Shown: positions 35,553 through 46,082 of the stretch, one piece after another | How positions within the stretch are numbered: the first letter of the stretch is position 1 | Layout of the letters: each line of letters starts with the position of its first letter | NCBI RefSeq assembly: GCF_017979425.1 | Contig: NZ_JAERIS010000004.1 | Span: 1-64,000 of the forward strand | DNA: 64,000 nucleotides | DNA from: Helicobacter salomonis | Lineage (GTDB): Bacteria > Campylobacterota > Campylobacteria > Campylobacterales > Helicobacteraceae | Direction: 5' to 3' | Made by a program: the position numbers and the translations under genes | The notes under the pieces: generated by a model | Database searches by the model: none | What the model was told of the DNA's origin: nothing | What the model saw: the letters and a program-made list of their open reading frames with translations, nothing else

Positions 35553-36136
35553 AGTAAATGCCCCATTCTATTTTTCTTAGTTTCCAAATACTGCCTATTA
35601 TGGCAATTACTCTGCACAATAATACTATGCCGTTCCACTCTCACAAAGGCGCTCAGAGCCTGCACTTTCTGGGGATTGTTGGTGAGTAAGTGGATGTGCT
35701 GGATGCCATAATGCTCCATAATATCTTTGACAATATCATAATCGCGCTCATCATCCTTAAAGCCAATAGCGCGATTGGCTTCGATAGTGTCATAACCCTG
35801 ATCCTGCAGAGCGTAGGCATTAATTTTATTAAACAGCCCGATGCCACGCCCCTCTTGGCGCAAATAGATAAGCATGCCCCCTTGAGGGTGGGCTTGAATT
35901 CTCTGCAAAGCCATCTCTAATTCTTCACCACAATCGCATTTTTGTGATCCAAATACATCTCCAGTTAAGCACTCCGAATGCAAGCGCACCAAGGGAGGAC
36001 TGGATAAATGTGCAGTGAACACCACGAGATGATCGAAACTCTGACCCTCCTTGGTTTCTCTAAAAGATTGGATGCGGAACTCCCCAAACTTAGTGGGTAA
36101 CCCCGCTTCGCTGGAAACCTGTACACAACGCTCCAT
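35549..36136 (-). CDS. ribA: GTP cyclohydrolase II RibA
   Basis: First enzyme of riboflavin synthesis: converts GTP to the diaminopyrimidine plus formate and pyrophosphate. The 195-residue protein has the zinc ligands C56, C67 and C69 ([18 protein letters not shown]), [20 protein letters not shown] with catalytic residues, and DERDY. It is monofunctional. It leads the mo-cofactor cluster as in H. pylori, a GTP-consuming pathway grouping. Confidence 0.95.
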   Translation of the reverse strand: MERCVQVSSEAGLPTKFGEFRIQSFRETKEGQSFDHLVVFTAHLSSPPLVRLHSECLTGDVFGSQKCDCGEELEMALQRIQAHPQGGMLIYLRQEGRGIGLFNKINAYALQDQGYDTIEANRAIGFKDDERDYDIVKDIMEHYGIQHIHLLTNNPQKVQALSAFVRVERHSIIVQSNCHNRQYLETKKNRMGHLL

Positions 36137-36195
36137 GAAACTGCCTTTAAAGGTGGTATTCCACCACTTGAAGGTGATATTATGGTGAAAATCGC

Positions 36196-36801
36196 TTAAC
36201 TTTGCTTGAAAGTGTTTTTGTTGTGGATTCCCAATGCTCTTGCCAACCCTAGGTTTTGGATCACAAAGCCAATAAAATCCATGCCAAAGAGCGCAAGAGT
36301 GCCAAGGCCTTTAGAGTCACATAACCTCCCATGACGGTTTTGAATGTAGCGGGTTCCATGGAAGAATAGCTCTCCTAGTAGAGGTCCCATAGTGGGTGTG
36401 CAGATGAGGTCTTGCCAACTGGGGATTTCTACAAAGGCCTCTAGGCCATATTCCCAAAAAAAAGTAGATACTAAAAAGGTGAAAAAGACACAGGCGCGCT
36501 TGCGATACCCTGCCACTCTAGCCTGCATGTAGTAAATCGCGCCAAAATAGGGGTGCAAAACTCCATTAAAGATAAAGAGATCGTGATCAAGCTGTGGCCC
36601 CAAGAGTACATTTTGACACCAACTCAGCCATCCAAACTTTTCTTTACTCCAATGTGTGATGCTCTCAGGCATGAGGTACAATCCCACAATACCTAGAATA
36701 AAACACAGTCCTAAAATCCCCACACTTGCACTTAGGTATTTGAAACGATGATTGGGGATATAGTAGCGCATGACGACGGGTTTTAGGTGCCTAGGAATCA
36801 A
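36196..36801 (-). CDS. DUF3943 membrane protein
   Basis: The protein of up to 201 residues has two or three hydrophobic segments (about 24-42, 104-115, 160-190) and the DUF3943 signature [20 protein letters not shown] followed by [14 protein letters not shown]. Function is unknown; such proteins are often envelope-associated. The start is uncertain: TTG at 36801 or ATG at 36771 ([13 protein letters not shown]), neither with a strong ribosome-binding site. It precedes ribA by 59 bases on the same strand. Confidence 0.75.
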   Translation of the reverse strand: MIPRHLKPVVMRYYIPNHRFKYLSASVGILGLCFILGIVGLYLMPESITHWSKEKFGWLSWCQNVLLGPQLDHDLFIFNGVLHPYFGAIYYMQARVAGYRKRACVFFTFLVSTFFWEYGLEAFVEIPSWQDLICTPTMGPLLGELFFHGTRYIQNRHGRLCDSKGLGTLALFGMDFIGFVIQNLGLARALGIHNKNTFKQS

Positions 36802-37124
36802 TCTCTACAACAACCTTTCTGTGATGATCTGGACGCGCACCGCCACGGCAAATGTGAGACGCACCTCCCATAGCCAAAAATCAGGGATGGCCTCCCACCC
36901 AAAAGACCTTATAACCCCCACTCCAAGAGTTAACACCCCAACTCTTTACACACCGCACTTCCCGTATTTATAGCACAAATTTGCCACATGCAGTCTTATG
37001 TCCCCATGCTTTAGGTTTGTGGGCTTTAGAGCACAAAATGTAAGTATTTTGGAATTTTTTGCTAGATTTGTTAAAAATCATTAAGATTTTACTGCTATAT
37101 TTCTTTCTTGTTTTTGGAGGAAAT
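36802..37124. other. Intergenic region between divergent genes, GC-rich patch
   Basis: About 320 bases between the DUF3943 gene (minus) and the YhcH gene (plus). The first 170 bases (36820-36965) are unusually GC-rich for a Helicobacter spacer and contain runs such as CTCCCATAGCC, CAGGGATGGCC and CCCCCACTCC. No intact gene is seen. It may be an old gene remnant or a structured RNA; I see no match to RNase P, tmRNA or SRP RNA. Confidence 0.35.
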
Positions 37125-37619
37125 ATGGCAGTCTTTGGCAAGTTGGATTCTCTTGAGCCCTTGTTTGGTAAAACTTTGGAGTTGGAATCTCTATATGCAT
37201 ACCTGCACAGCGTGTTGGAGGAGACGCACACGCATCATCAAGGTCTTATGCGGCAAGAGGTGGGGTCTTTTAGGCGGGAGTTAACGCATGGGATGCATGC
37301 TATGGAGATCGTCTACTACCCTGTGCATGGGGTTTTAGAAACACATAGGCACTATGTCGATTTTTTATTGGTGGTGCAAGGAAGCGAGCTGGTGGTGTGG
37401 GGAGATCGCCACGATTTAGAGGTCAAGAACCCCTATGATGCTAAACTAGACCAGGAAACCTATGAGTCTAGTTTAGATGTGTCTGAATTGCGCATGCGCG
37501 CGGGGATGCTGGGTATTTTTTTAGAGAACGATGCCCACACAACGCGGCCATACAATGAGCAGATTGTGCGCAAGGTGGTGGCTAAAGTACCCAAAGACCT
37601 GATCAAGTTGAAACTATAA
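37125..37619 (+). CDS. YhcH/YjgK/YiaL family (DUF386) protein
   Basis: The 164-residue protein has the cupin-like family motifs: EIVYYPVHGVLETHRHYVDF (H-x-x-x-D pair), VVQGSELVVWGDRHDL, GMLGIFLENDAHTTRPY and RKVVAKVP. Family members bind metal and are linked to anomerisation or sialic-acid/sugar catabolism in enteric bacteria; the role in Helicobacter is unknown. The start at 37125 has a strong TGGAGGAA ribosome-binding site; longer in-frame starts upstream lack one. It is followed after 4 bases by the DUF2147 gene. Confidence 0.8.
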   Translation: MAVFGKLDSLEPLFGKTLELESLYAYLHSVLEETHTHHQGLMRQEVGSFRRELTHGMHAMEIVYYPVHGVLETHRHYVDFLLVVQGSELVVWGDRHDLEVKNPYDAKLDQETYESSLDVSELRMRAGMLGIFLENDAHTTRPYNEQIVRKVVAKVPKDLIKLKL

Positions 37620-37623
37620 GAGC

Positions 37624-38139
37624 GTGTCGATGAGACTATGTTGGATTGTGATCGGATGGATGTTTGGAGTGTTGGGGGCTAGCACTCTGGAGGGGGTGTA
37701 TGAAACCCAATCCTTTCTTTATATGAAGAGTTCTTATGTGGAATTTTTCAAGTATAAGGGCAAGTATTATGCCTATGGAATCGCCAATGTGGATGGTTCA
37801 AAAGCCCAAAAAGATATTTATAATAGAGATCCTGCTCTGCGCGATCGCAGTGATAAGGGAGTGGTATTTCTTTACGATTTAACCTATGTGGATGAGAATA
37901 CCTACAAGAATGGTAAAGCCTATAATTTCTACGATGGGCGGACTTACTATGTGCAGGTGCGTCAAAAGAAGAACGGTGACTTAAAATTCTTACCTAGCTT
38001 CGATCGGCGCGGGTTTTTTGGCAAAACTTTCATCTGGAAAAAAGTAGACGATGCCTATCTCAAAGAGCATGGCATTACTAAGCCAGACTTCTCCAGAGTC
38101 TTAGAAACTCTCAAAGAAATCCAGCGGGAGGGTTCTTAA
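37624..38139 (+). CDS. DUF2147-type exported protein
   Basis: A signal peptide (CWIVIGWMFGVLGAS, within the first 20 residues) and a small beta-rich domain (YVEFFKYKGKYYAYGIANVD, VVFLYDLTYVDENTYKNGKA, YNFYDGRTYYVQVRQK, FIWKKV) place the 171-residue product in the DUF2147 family of small calycin-like periplasmic proteins. Function unknown. Probably one operon with the YhcH gene. Its 3' end overlaps asd (convergent) by four bases. Confidence 0.75.
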   Translation: MSMRLCWIVIGWMFGVLGASTLEGVYETQSFLYMKSSYVEFFKYKGKYYAYGIANVDGSKAQKDIYNRDPALRDRSDKGVVFLYDLTYVDENTYKNGKAYNFYDGRTYYVQVRQKKNGDLKFLPSFDRRGFFGKTFIWKKVDDAYLKEHGITKPDFSRVLETLKEIQREGS

Positions 38140-39125
38140 AGTCCTAGATATCTGAGAGCAATTTTCACCGCATTGCTGGCCGCGCCCACTCTGAGCTGAT
38201 CAGCTACACACCACAAGTGCAAAATTTTAGGATCGAAGAGATCGGATCGCACACGCCCTACAAAGGTTTGATCTGTATGACTGGCACTAAGGGGCATGGG
38301 ATAGAGATTTTTGCTAGGATCATCTAAGAGCACGATATTAGGCGCACTTTTGAGCACTTCTTGGGCTTGATAGGCGTCTATAGTCTGTTTGAAATGAATA
38401 CTAATACTCTCGCTATGGCTACGCAAAACAGGCACACGCACACAGGTCGCGCTGATGGGAAAATCTGCATGCATGATCTTATGGGTTTCTTGCACCATTT
38501 TCATCTCTTCTTTAGTGTAGCCAGAGGGCATGAAAATATCAATTTGAGGAATCACATTTAAGGCTAGGGGGTGGGGAAAGACTTGACTCTGCTGGCTACC
38601 TGCCATTTGGGCTTGCAGTTCTTCGATCCCTCGTTTGCCAGCTCCACTAGCGGCCTGATAAGTGCTCACACAAACCCGCTCAATTTCAAAAGCTTGATGT
38701 AGGGGTTCAAGCACCTGCACCATTTGGATAGTCGAGCAGTTAGGATTAGCGATAATGTTTTTAGGGCAATTTGTTAAATCCTGCGCGTTGACCTCTGGGA
38801 CCACTAAGGGGATGTCTTTTTCTAGGCGAAAAAAGCTAGTGTTATCAATGACCAGCGCGCCTGCCTTAGCCGCACTAGGAGCAAAGAGCTTACTCACTCC
38901 ACTCCCCGCGCTAAAAAAGGCGATGTCTATACCCTCAAAACTCTCATGGGTGGTTGGTAAAATCTCATATTCTTGCCCCATAAGTGTGAGTTTTGTCCCA
39001 GCACTTCTCTTGCTAGCTAGGGGTTTGAAACTCTTAAGAGGAAAATGCCATTGCTCTAAAAGTGTGATGATCTCCAAGCCCACCGCCCCGCTTGCCCCTA
39101 CAAGGGCGACATTATAGCCCTTCAT
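38136..39125 (-). CDS. asd: Aspartate-semialdehyde dehydrogenase Asd
   Basis: Catalyses NADPH-dependent reduction of aspartyl phosphate in lysine/diaminopimelate, threonine and methionine synthesis. The 329-residue protein has the nucleotide-binding VGASGAVG (8-15), catalytic Cys130 in NPNCSTIQ, and [10 protein letters not shown] (157-166). The start overlaps hisS by four bases. Confidence 0.96.
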   Translation of the reverse strand: MKGYNVALVGASGAVGLEIITLLEQWHFPLKSFKPLASKRSAGTKLTLMGQEYEILPTTHESFEGIDIAFFSAGSGVSKLFAPSAAKAGALVIDNTSFFRLEKDIPLVVPEVNAQDLTNCPKNIIANPNCSTIQMVQVLEPLHQAFEIERVCVSTYQAASGAGKRGIEELQAQMAGSQQSQVFPHPLALNVIPQIDIFMPSGYTKEEMKMVQETHKIMHADFPISATCVRVPVLRSHSESISIHFKQTIDAYQAQEVLKSAPNIVLLDDPSKNLYPMPLSASHTDQTFVGRVRSDLFDPKILHLWCVADQLRVGAASNAVKIALRYLGL

Positions 39126-40432
39126 TCGCTCACCATCGCCAATGCGCCCAAAAAGCTCAAATGATTCACCTGCACCCCCGTCGTCATGTTCTTGAGGGTT
39201 AAGCTCTTGTTACGCACTTCTTCTTCTCCTAAAACCACCACAAATTCATGCCCCTTTTGGTTAGCATAACTGAAGGGTTTTTTGAGTTTTTCGATTTCAG
39301 GGTAGAGTTCTGCATTCACATCACTTTGGCGGAATTTTTGGGCAACTTGACTAGCATAGGCGAAGTGGGAGGGGTGCATGCACACCACTAACACCCGCGC
39401 GCTCGTGGATTTACTCTCCACTAATTCGAGCTCCTCTAAACCCACTAGCAAGCGATCTAGCCCAATAGATGCGCCCACACCGGGCAAACTCTGGGTGCTA
39501 AAGCTCTTAGAAAGATTATCATAACGCCCCCCTGAACATACACTTCCCAAAGTCGCTAGGGCATTGAGGGTGGTTTCATAGACGATCCCGGTGTAATACC
39601 CAAGCCCCCTAGCAATGGAGAAATCTACTTTAAAATGCTCAGGATTGATTTCTAAAGAGAGGAGGAGATTAAAGAGGCTCTCTAACTCCTCCAAGCCCTC
39701 CTTTAAAGTGGAGTTATAAGCTTTCAAATAAGCCACGCTTTTAAAAAATTCTAAGGGGTCGCCATTTTGCTTTGTGTTGATGATTTCTAGCAGGTCTGCA
39801 AACTGCAACTGCGGGAAAAGGGTTTTGAGCTCCAAGAGCACGCCCTCCTGACCGATCTTGCTCAGTTTGTCCACCACCCGCAAGAGCGCGTGAATTTCCT
39901 CTTGAGTGTGCAAACCAAAGTGTTTACATAGGCCATTTAAAATCTTGCGGTGGTTGATCCACACACTGAATTCATCTAAGCCTAAAGCTTTCAGGCTAGC
40001 GATGATCACCTGAATGATCTCGCTATCACAGAGCAAGCTCTTGCTCCCGATGAAGTCAAAATCGCATTGGGTAAACTCTCGATAACGCCCTCTTTGGGCA
40101 CGCTCCCCTCTAAAGACATTGCCAATGGCGTAGCGTTTAAAGGGTAGACCTAAAGCGTGGTGGTGCTGGGCGATGAAACGGGCTAGGGGGATGGTCTGAT
40201 CAAAGCGCAAGCCCACTTCTCTTTTGCCATGATCTTTAAACAAGTAGATTTCTTTTTGAATCTCCCCCTCCTCTTGGGTTAAGATGGAGGCGTATTCCAA
40301 ATGAGGAGTTTCAATGGGCACAAACCCAAAACTTCTAAACACACTGGCTAGTTTATCTAGCACCGCTCCCTTAGCCATCGCCTCTTTGGGGAGTCTATCT
40401 CTAAAGCCACTCAAGGTTTTAGGGGTGATCAT
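39122..40432 (-). CDS. hisS: Histidyl-tRNA synthetase HisS
   Basis: Charges tRNA-His. The 436-residue class II synthetase shows motif 1 region ([10 protein letters not shown]), motif 2 ([20 protein letters not shown]), the histidine-specific [13 protein letters not shown] and motif 3 [12 protein letters not shown], with a C-terminal anticodon-binding domain. Forms an operon with asd downstream. The chemoreceptor remnant lies 64 bases upstream. Confidence 0.97.
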   Translation of the reverse strand: MITPKTLSGFRDRLPKEAMAKGAVLDKLASVFRSFGFVPIETPHLEYASILTQEEGEIQKEIYLFKDHGKREVGLRFDQTIPLARFIAQHHHALGLPFKRYAIGNVFRGERAQRGRYREFTQCDFDFIGSKSLLCDSEIIQVIIASLKALGLDEFSVWINHRKILNGLCKHFGLHTQEEIHALLRVVDKLSKIGQEGVLLELKTLFPQLQFADLLEIINTKQNGDPLEFFKSVAYLKAYNSTLKEGLEELESLFNLLLSLEINPEHFKVDFSIARGLGYYTGIVYETTLNALATLGSVCSGGRYDNLSKSFSTQSLPGVGASIGLDRLLVGLEELELVESKSTSARVLVVCMHPSHFAYASQVAQKFRQSDVNAELYPEIEKLKKPFSYANQKGHEFVVVLGEEEVRNKSLTLKNMTTGVQVNHLSFLGALAMVSE

Positions 40433-40496
40433 AACGATCCTTTATTGAAATGGGCCAATTATAGCAATTTTAGAAGAGGACTAAAAGAGTCCTTCT

Positions 40497-41217
40497 TTAT
40501 GTCGTCTTAAATTCGTTGGTTTTATGGTAGATTTGTTCGACAACACTCTTAGAGTGTTCCATCATAAGCTCCATTTTATTAGCATTCTTAAGCGTGTCGC
40601 TCGCAGAAACTTCCACAGAAACCACATCGCCTATAATTGCTTGCGTATTGTGCCCAAGCTTGATAAAGACCAAATTGACCTCTTTGATGCGCTCGATCAG
40701 ATTTGCCAAATACGCGGAAGTTTTGATAGAGCTTTCTTGCACAGATGCGCTTAAGGCACTAGCCTCTTCAATACGCGAGGTTTGTTGCCCCATTTTATTT
40801 CCAACCTCGTCCACATCTTGCATGATGGTCGAGATAGTGGTGCTAACTTCCATCAATGCTTTTTGGGTGCGCGCAGCCAGATTGCTAACTTCTTGTGCCA
40901 CTACAGCAAAACCTCTTCCATGTTCGCCCGCGCGTGCCGCTTCAATAGCTGCGTTGAGCGCGAACAAATCCGTTGCTTGGCAATTTCATCAATGGTTTGC
41001 AAAATATTCTTAGCGTTATTCGCACTTTGATTTAATGTTCCCATCTGAAGAGCGAGCTCTCTTTCATTGTGCGCGTCCTCTAAAATCGCCTCATGCAATC
41101 TATGCACGCCGTTTTTACTTTCCTCCAATAACACCAATGCCTTTCCAAGTTCCGCGATTACCCCTTCAACATTGATGTTAACCTCATTGATGTCATTAGA
41201 AAGCTTTGTTCCCTCAT
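40497..41217 (-). pseudogene. C-terminal half of a methyl-accepting chemotaxis receptor split by the 17-kb element
   Basis: Frame: [49 protein letters not shown], then a one-base loss near 40970, then [20 protein letters not shown] and [20 protein letters not shown], the universal MCP hairpin tip. MCPs relay ligand binding to CheA through CheW. The N-terminal half is at 58359-59471. Joining position 41217 to 58358/58353 restores NNEIKNEGT in frame. This half also carries its own frameshift, so the receptor would be dead even without the insertion. Confidence 0.9.
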
Positions 41218-41223
41218 TTTTAA

Positions 41224-42060
41224 AAGGTTAAAATCGCGCGCGCGCATGCGCCCGTGAAGGTGGATCAGCCCCAAGAGGAGTCAGTTTGCTTAAACGAAAA
41301 AATTGCAAATCCCTGGATTAAGATCGGAATGCAGTGCTGACGCACTGCTTACATATTGTCTGTGGGGGGAAAACCCCCCACACCCCCCTTTAGCTTTTGA
41401 GATGAGAAAATTGAGATTAGAAGGTCATAGAACGCTTTTGGGGTGTAAGTAGTTGGTATGGGTTGAGGGTGTTGTGTTGATTGTAGAGCTTTTTAGAGGG
41501 GTTTATGAGGGTGTTTTGGAGTGAGGGGAGATCAGGTGTTCTTTGGGAGTAAAGACAAGGCATACAAGGCATAGAGCATAACACATTGGAGACACTCTAC
41601 AACACACTTATATGGTTTGAGATAGGCTTTGAAAGTGAGATTTTAAGAGATTGGGCAGTGTAGAACTAGGCAACACATTGGGGGAATTAGCGGTTAGGTG
41701 AGCTTGTAGAAACTTGTAGATAGGAGAGTTTTTGGGTTATATGCTCTAAAACGCTCTAAAATCGATTCTAAGCGCATTTGAGGGTAGGGGGTCTAGGTAT
41801 GGTTTTTGTCTAAGTTGCGCTCTATGAGCTTGTATAGGGCTGAAAACGCTATGTATTCTCTTGAGTGGGTTATGGGTTGTCTAGATTGTTAGCTTTTATG
41901 TTCTTAAGAGCAGAAATCATATAGGCGAACATTAGGCTTAGAGCCTAGCAGTGAACCTGAAGTACTCATAAGCCCACTGGGTGTTCGTTGTTACATGGGA
42001 GATGTTCCATCCATTTGTGATATCATTACTGGTTTTTGTTAACATGAATTCCGTAGATTC
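41224..42060. other. Non-coding left end of the element
   Basis: Begins with an alternating GC tract (41235-41251). A GCAGTGC-TGAC-GCACTGC hairpin (41332-41349) and a perfect TGTGGGGGG-AAAA-CCCCCCACA hairpin (41361-41382) follow, then the leader repeat. No gene is evident. The hairpins could be a single-strand origin, transfer-related structures or a bidirectional terminator. The same order occurs at 104-930. Confidence 0.55.
41745..41870 (+). repeat. Conserved leader-like repeat, copy D
   Basis: GCTCTAAAACGCTCTAAAAT, TTCTAAGCGCATTTGAGGGT (also in copy A), ATGGTTTTTGTCTAAGTTGC, AAAACGCTATG and CTTGAGTGG. It lies about 200 bases upstream of the first defence-operon gene and may be its leader. 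Confidence 0.55.
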
Positions 42061-42061
42061 T

Positions 42062-42078
42062 AAAGAGGAGGTTTAGTG
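42062..42078 (+). promoter_or_regulatory. Strong ribosome-binding site with GTG start for the first cargo gene
   Basis: AAAGAGGAGG followed by a TTTA spacer and GTG (42076) is the best translation start in the region. The frame it opens (HSGEIQMNHFMYAVWKG) is not the frame of the DUF262 domain that follows; see the gene entry. Confidence 0.55.
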
Positions 42079-43862
42079 CACAGCGGTGAGATCCAGATGA
42101 ACCACTTCATGTACGCGGTCTGGAAGGGCGTGTCTTTAAAATCCCTGCTTATCAAAGGGGCTATCGTTGGACCAAAAAGGAAGTGCGAGCTTTGTTAGAA
42201 GATGTTGTAGATTTCATTCAAGAAAGCAAGCAAGAGAAAGACTTTTATAGCCTACAGCCCATTGTTGTGAAAAAAATAGAGGAAGGCGGGATTTACCATG
42301 TCATCGATGGACAACAACGACTCACCACGATTTTTTTAATTATCAAATATTTCGAGGGTAGGGATTTATTCACCCTCCATTATGAAACAAGGGGGGGAAG
42401 TTTTCAATTTTTACAAAATATCCAAGAGCAATCCGCACAAAACAAAAGTCTGAATATTGATTTTTACCATTTTAGCGAGGCTTACAGAGCGATTAAAAAA
42501 TGTGTAGAAGAGGAGAAAAAGGAATTTTTTGATACTAAAAAACAGGAATTTTTAGACACTTTATATGATAGGTGCAAAGTGCTTTGGCATGAAAGTCAAG
42601 ATAAAGAAAAAGAGGTGTTTGTACGTCTTAATAGCGGAAAGATCCCCCCAATGGAAGCAGAAAAGATCAAGGCGTTATTTTTGATTAAGAGAGATGAGGA
42701 TTGTGAAGAGGAGGTCAAGAGAAGGGCTGAAAAATGGTACATGGCAGAGAAGGGGGCTAGGGAGAATAGGGATTTTGTTTTTTGTGTGTTAGAGCGTGTA
42801 GAGTCAAAAGACATCATGCGCACAACAGAGTCTGTGGGGGATAAGAAGCCAGTTTTATCAGACGACATCCAGAGGATTACGGCTTATCTAAAGGCAGTTG
42901 TGCCCTATCGAGACGAGGCGGATTATCTGTTTGATTATTTTTATAAACAATATAAAGATAGATCTATGAGTGGTGAATGGGGGAAGCTTGAAGAGGCGAT
43001 GGACACGCTTTCTGGCTTTGCTTCGAATAAGGGTAGTGAACTTGTAGAGCGACAAATTTTTCACTATCTCGGCTTTTTAATTTATGCCGGTGGCAGGGTA
43101 TATGATTTGTACAAACGATGGTTGACGCATCCTGATGAACAAGAGTTTGCTAACTACCTTTTTGAACAGGTGCAAAAGAAAGTCCAATCCTCGTTGTATA
43201 AGAAGAAAATAGAAGAATTGACCTATCATGAAGATAAAGATAAGCAGACTCTACAAACTCTCCTCTTACTTTTTAACTTGGCTTATCTCATTGCTGACCA
43301 GTCTTCTAATGTCTATTTTCAATTCAACCGCTTTGTCTTAGAGCAGTGGAGCTTAGAGCACATCTATGCACAAAACTCTAAAAGTGTGTGTTCTACTGAA
43401 GATCAACGGCAAGCTAAGGAAAAAGAGGAAGAAATCAAGGAGTGGCTCAAGGAGGTACAAAAATATTTAGAAAACGATCTGCTTTACAGGAAGATATCTA
43501 CTTCTCTTAAAAAAACAGGAGAGAAATTTTTTCAATATTTGGGAAGTCAGAACTTATTAGGCATGATCGATAAGGATTTTAGCGACCACCGGTCGTTGCA
43601 CCGTCTACAAAATCTCACTTTACTAGATGTGGAATCCAATAGCGCGATAGGCAACCTCATCTTTAGTCACAAGCGAAAGGAAATTGAAAAGCGCAAACAC
43701 CAAGATAAGTTAATCCCCATTTGTACACAAAAAGTGTTTGAAAAGGCTTTTTCACAAAATATAGGCAACCCGGATGTTTTTACAACAAAAGATCAAGAAG
43801 ACTATTTGGACAAAATCATAGAGTACTTGGAAAAGTACGGCATCAATAAGGACAATGGATGA
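42076..43862 (+). CDS. DUF262 + DUF1524 protein (GmrSD-like, HNH nuclease), N-terminal frame problem
   Basis: The long frame reads FKIPAYQRGYRWTKKEV (42135-42185; classic DUF262 start), VIDGQQRLTTI (ParB-like NTPase motif of DUF262), FVRLNSGKIPPMEAEKIKAL, then a helical middle and, at the C-terminus, WSLEHIYAQN and LHRLQNLTLLDVESNSAIGN, the DUF1524 HNH signature. This is the GmrSD type IV restriction architecture: NTP-driven sensing and cutting of modified DNA. The domain frame is open only from 42090, has no start before 42183 (GTG, which would delete IPAYQRGYRW), while the strong start at 42076 is in another frame. A one-base shift between 42090 and 42130 is implied. The stop overlaps the next ATG. 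Confidence 0.75.
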
Positions 43863-46082
43863 CCTTTTTAGAATTTTTAGATCGTTTTGCCCATATAGAA
43901 GTCCCCATGTTGCAAAGAGATTATGCACAAGGAAGACGATCCCAAGAAGGTGTAGCTGATAATTTTCTACATGCCCTTTTTCAAGTTGTGATGGATGGTG
44001 GAAAACGTTTGCACCTTGATCTCATCTATGGCTATGAAGATGGAAAAATATTCAAACTCATCGATGGACAGCAACGCATCACGACTCTGTGGCTTCTGCA
44101 TTTTCTTTTGTATAGAAGGGCAGAAGGGTTAGGTGCCATAAGAGGACAGCTAGCCAAGTTTACCTATCATACACGGGAGAGCTCTAAGGAGTTTTGTGAA
44201 AAACTTTTAAATAAATCTGATTCTTTTTCAACTGACCAACAACCCAGTAAGACGATCTTACAAGGAGGGAAATTTGGGAGTAAAGAGAATCTTAGAAACG
44301 ATGCCACTATTAAAGCCATGATCCGCACCCTCGATCGCCTATACGAACACTTGCGTCCCACCAAGGACATGGAGTCCTTAAAGAATATAAATGTCTTAAA
44401 AAGCAGATTAGATCACATTTCTTTTAGTGTGATTAACATGGGCGCATTAGGATTGGGTGAAGAGCTTTACATTAAGTTAAATGCGCGTGGCAAACTCTTG
44501 AGCAAATTTGAAAATCTTAAAGCTTTTATAGAGCAGACTAATATTTCTCATGATCTCTTGTGTGCTATTGACAATAAATGGAGTGATTACTTTTTTGATT
44601 CAACGCAGCCAGAGACTTTTGATCCGCGCTCTTTTCACTTTTTACACTACGCCAATGCTTTTTTTTATGCTAGACAAATTGTGCAGAGAAAAGACAGAAC
44701 AAGAGATAGAGAAAGAGATTAAGCCCATACTTGACATAAAGCACCCCATAGACAAGTTATACACCCCTCTGCGACAAGAAGCCAACCTATCTTTATTGGA
44801 TAGAGTGATAGATGCGTTGCAAACATGGCGTGATTTAAGAGATCTAAATCCTATATTCAAAAGCCATGATTTTTTCACCAATAAACTTGAAAAAAAGGAA
44901 ATTTGTTATTTTTTCGCATTGTTATTTGTACTCAAAAAACACCCAAAGGTCGAGTTGAACCAAAACTTGCGAGATTATTTTAGAGTGGTGCGACATCTTG
45001 TCGAGAATGATGTTAATATCCAAGATAGGGATATCCCAAAGTTTTTCAGGCACTTAGACTTTGTGTCTAATGCCTTTTCTAGCGAACATATAGAGGGTGG
45101 TGTTTATGCATTTTTAGCTCAACAATTTGAACATTTTAAAGGGGGCACCGATAAGTTTAAGCCAGAGGCAAGAAAAGCTAAATTGATTCTCAAGAGTCGA
45201 GAATCTAAGGGGAGTAAGGATTGGGAGGAGATGTTACGGATCACAAGCGAACACTCCTACCTAGTGGGCTATGTGGACTTTTTATTGGATTTTAGTCAAA
45301 AAAGTGGCCAAGAAAATTTTGAAAAATTCAAGGCTTATACCCAACTCACTATACAAATTTTAGACACATTTTTTCTCGAAAGCAGTCACGATTTAGGTGT
45401 GTTGCAAAGAGCTTGGTTGTGTTTTGGGGATTACGGCATTGAGGTGGATAACAAGTTTTTTGGTAACCGTCATCAAGTGGGGGCGTTTCGGTTTAGAAAT
45501 CCGGTATTTAAGTTATTTGCCAATAAAACCTATTTCCGCAATTTTTTAGACTACTTATTAAAGGCCTCTCAACAAGATTTGGTGGAGAGAATGCGCTCTA
45601 TTGTCAGGGATTATATAGCCCAAAGAGAAGAACTGATCAAAAGGTCTTGGTGGGAGCAGTGCCTTCTACAAGACGAAGAATTGTTTAAATATATCAATGC
45701 TAACCAAAGCAAAGACTGTGGGCGAATCAAGATGGACGGAGGGCAGGTCTATCTTTTGCAAGCTATAAACAAGAGAAGTCCTTATGTAGATTTGTTGGGC
45801 TATGCCTTTTACAAATATTGTCAAAGGAAGAGGTTAGAGGGGTTAGGGGGAGAATATGAGGGTGGGCAGTTTGGCGAACGCCAATTTGTTATTCAAAACT
45901 TTGCAGTATATGTGGAACCTAAAGGCATTAGACTTACTAATACTGCAGATACTAATGCTACGGATACCATGGAAGAGGATGCAACAGCACTTAAATTTAT
46001 CCCGCTCAATCTCCAAAACACGGATGTGTTTCAAGAATTTGAAAGGGCAGTGGTTCAAATCCAAAAAGTTGTCCATCAGTAA
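43859..46082 (+). pseudogene. Second DUF262 protein, out of frame at a T8 tract (possibly phase-variable)
   Basis: ATGA overlap couples it to the first gene. Residues 1-270: VPMLQRDYAQGRRSQEGVAD, LIDGQQRITTLWLLHFLLYR (DUF262 motif), LYIKLNARGKLLSKFENLKA. At the T8 run 44659-44666 the frame moves; as read, translation ends at 44722 with a basic nonsense tail. With T7 the frame would continue MLDKLCREKTEQEIEKEIKP to 46082, giving about 740 residues. The second half (FWILL-free, helical, WWEQCLLQDEELFKYI, YVDLLGYAFYKYCQ) has no HNH motif that I can see. An ATG at 44667 could allow separate translation of the C-terminal half. I call it off in this sequence. Confidence 0.7.
44659..44666. repeat. 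T8 homopolymer tract inside the second DUF262 gene
   Basis: Eight T residues after GC. T7 (or T10) would join the two halves of the gene; T8 does not. Homopolymer slippage is the usual phase-variation device for restriction genes in Helicobacter, although eight is at the short end of known switching tracts. Confidence 0.6.

Noticed and set aside
36770-36973. 67-codon plus-strand frame in the divergent spacer
   Set aside because: Low-complexity T/P-rich translation, no ribosome-binding site; kept only as an unexplained region.
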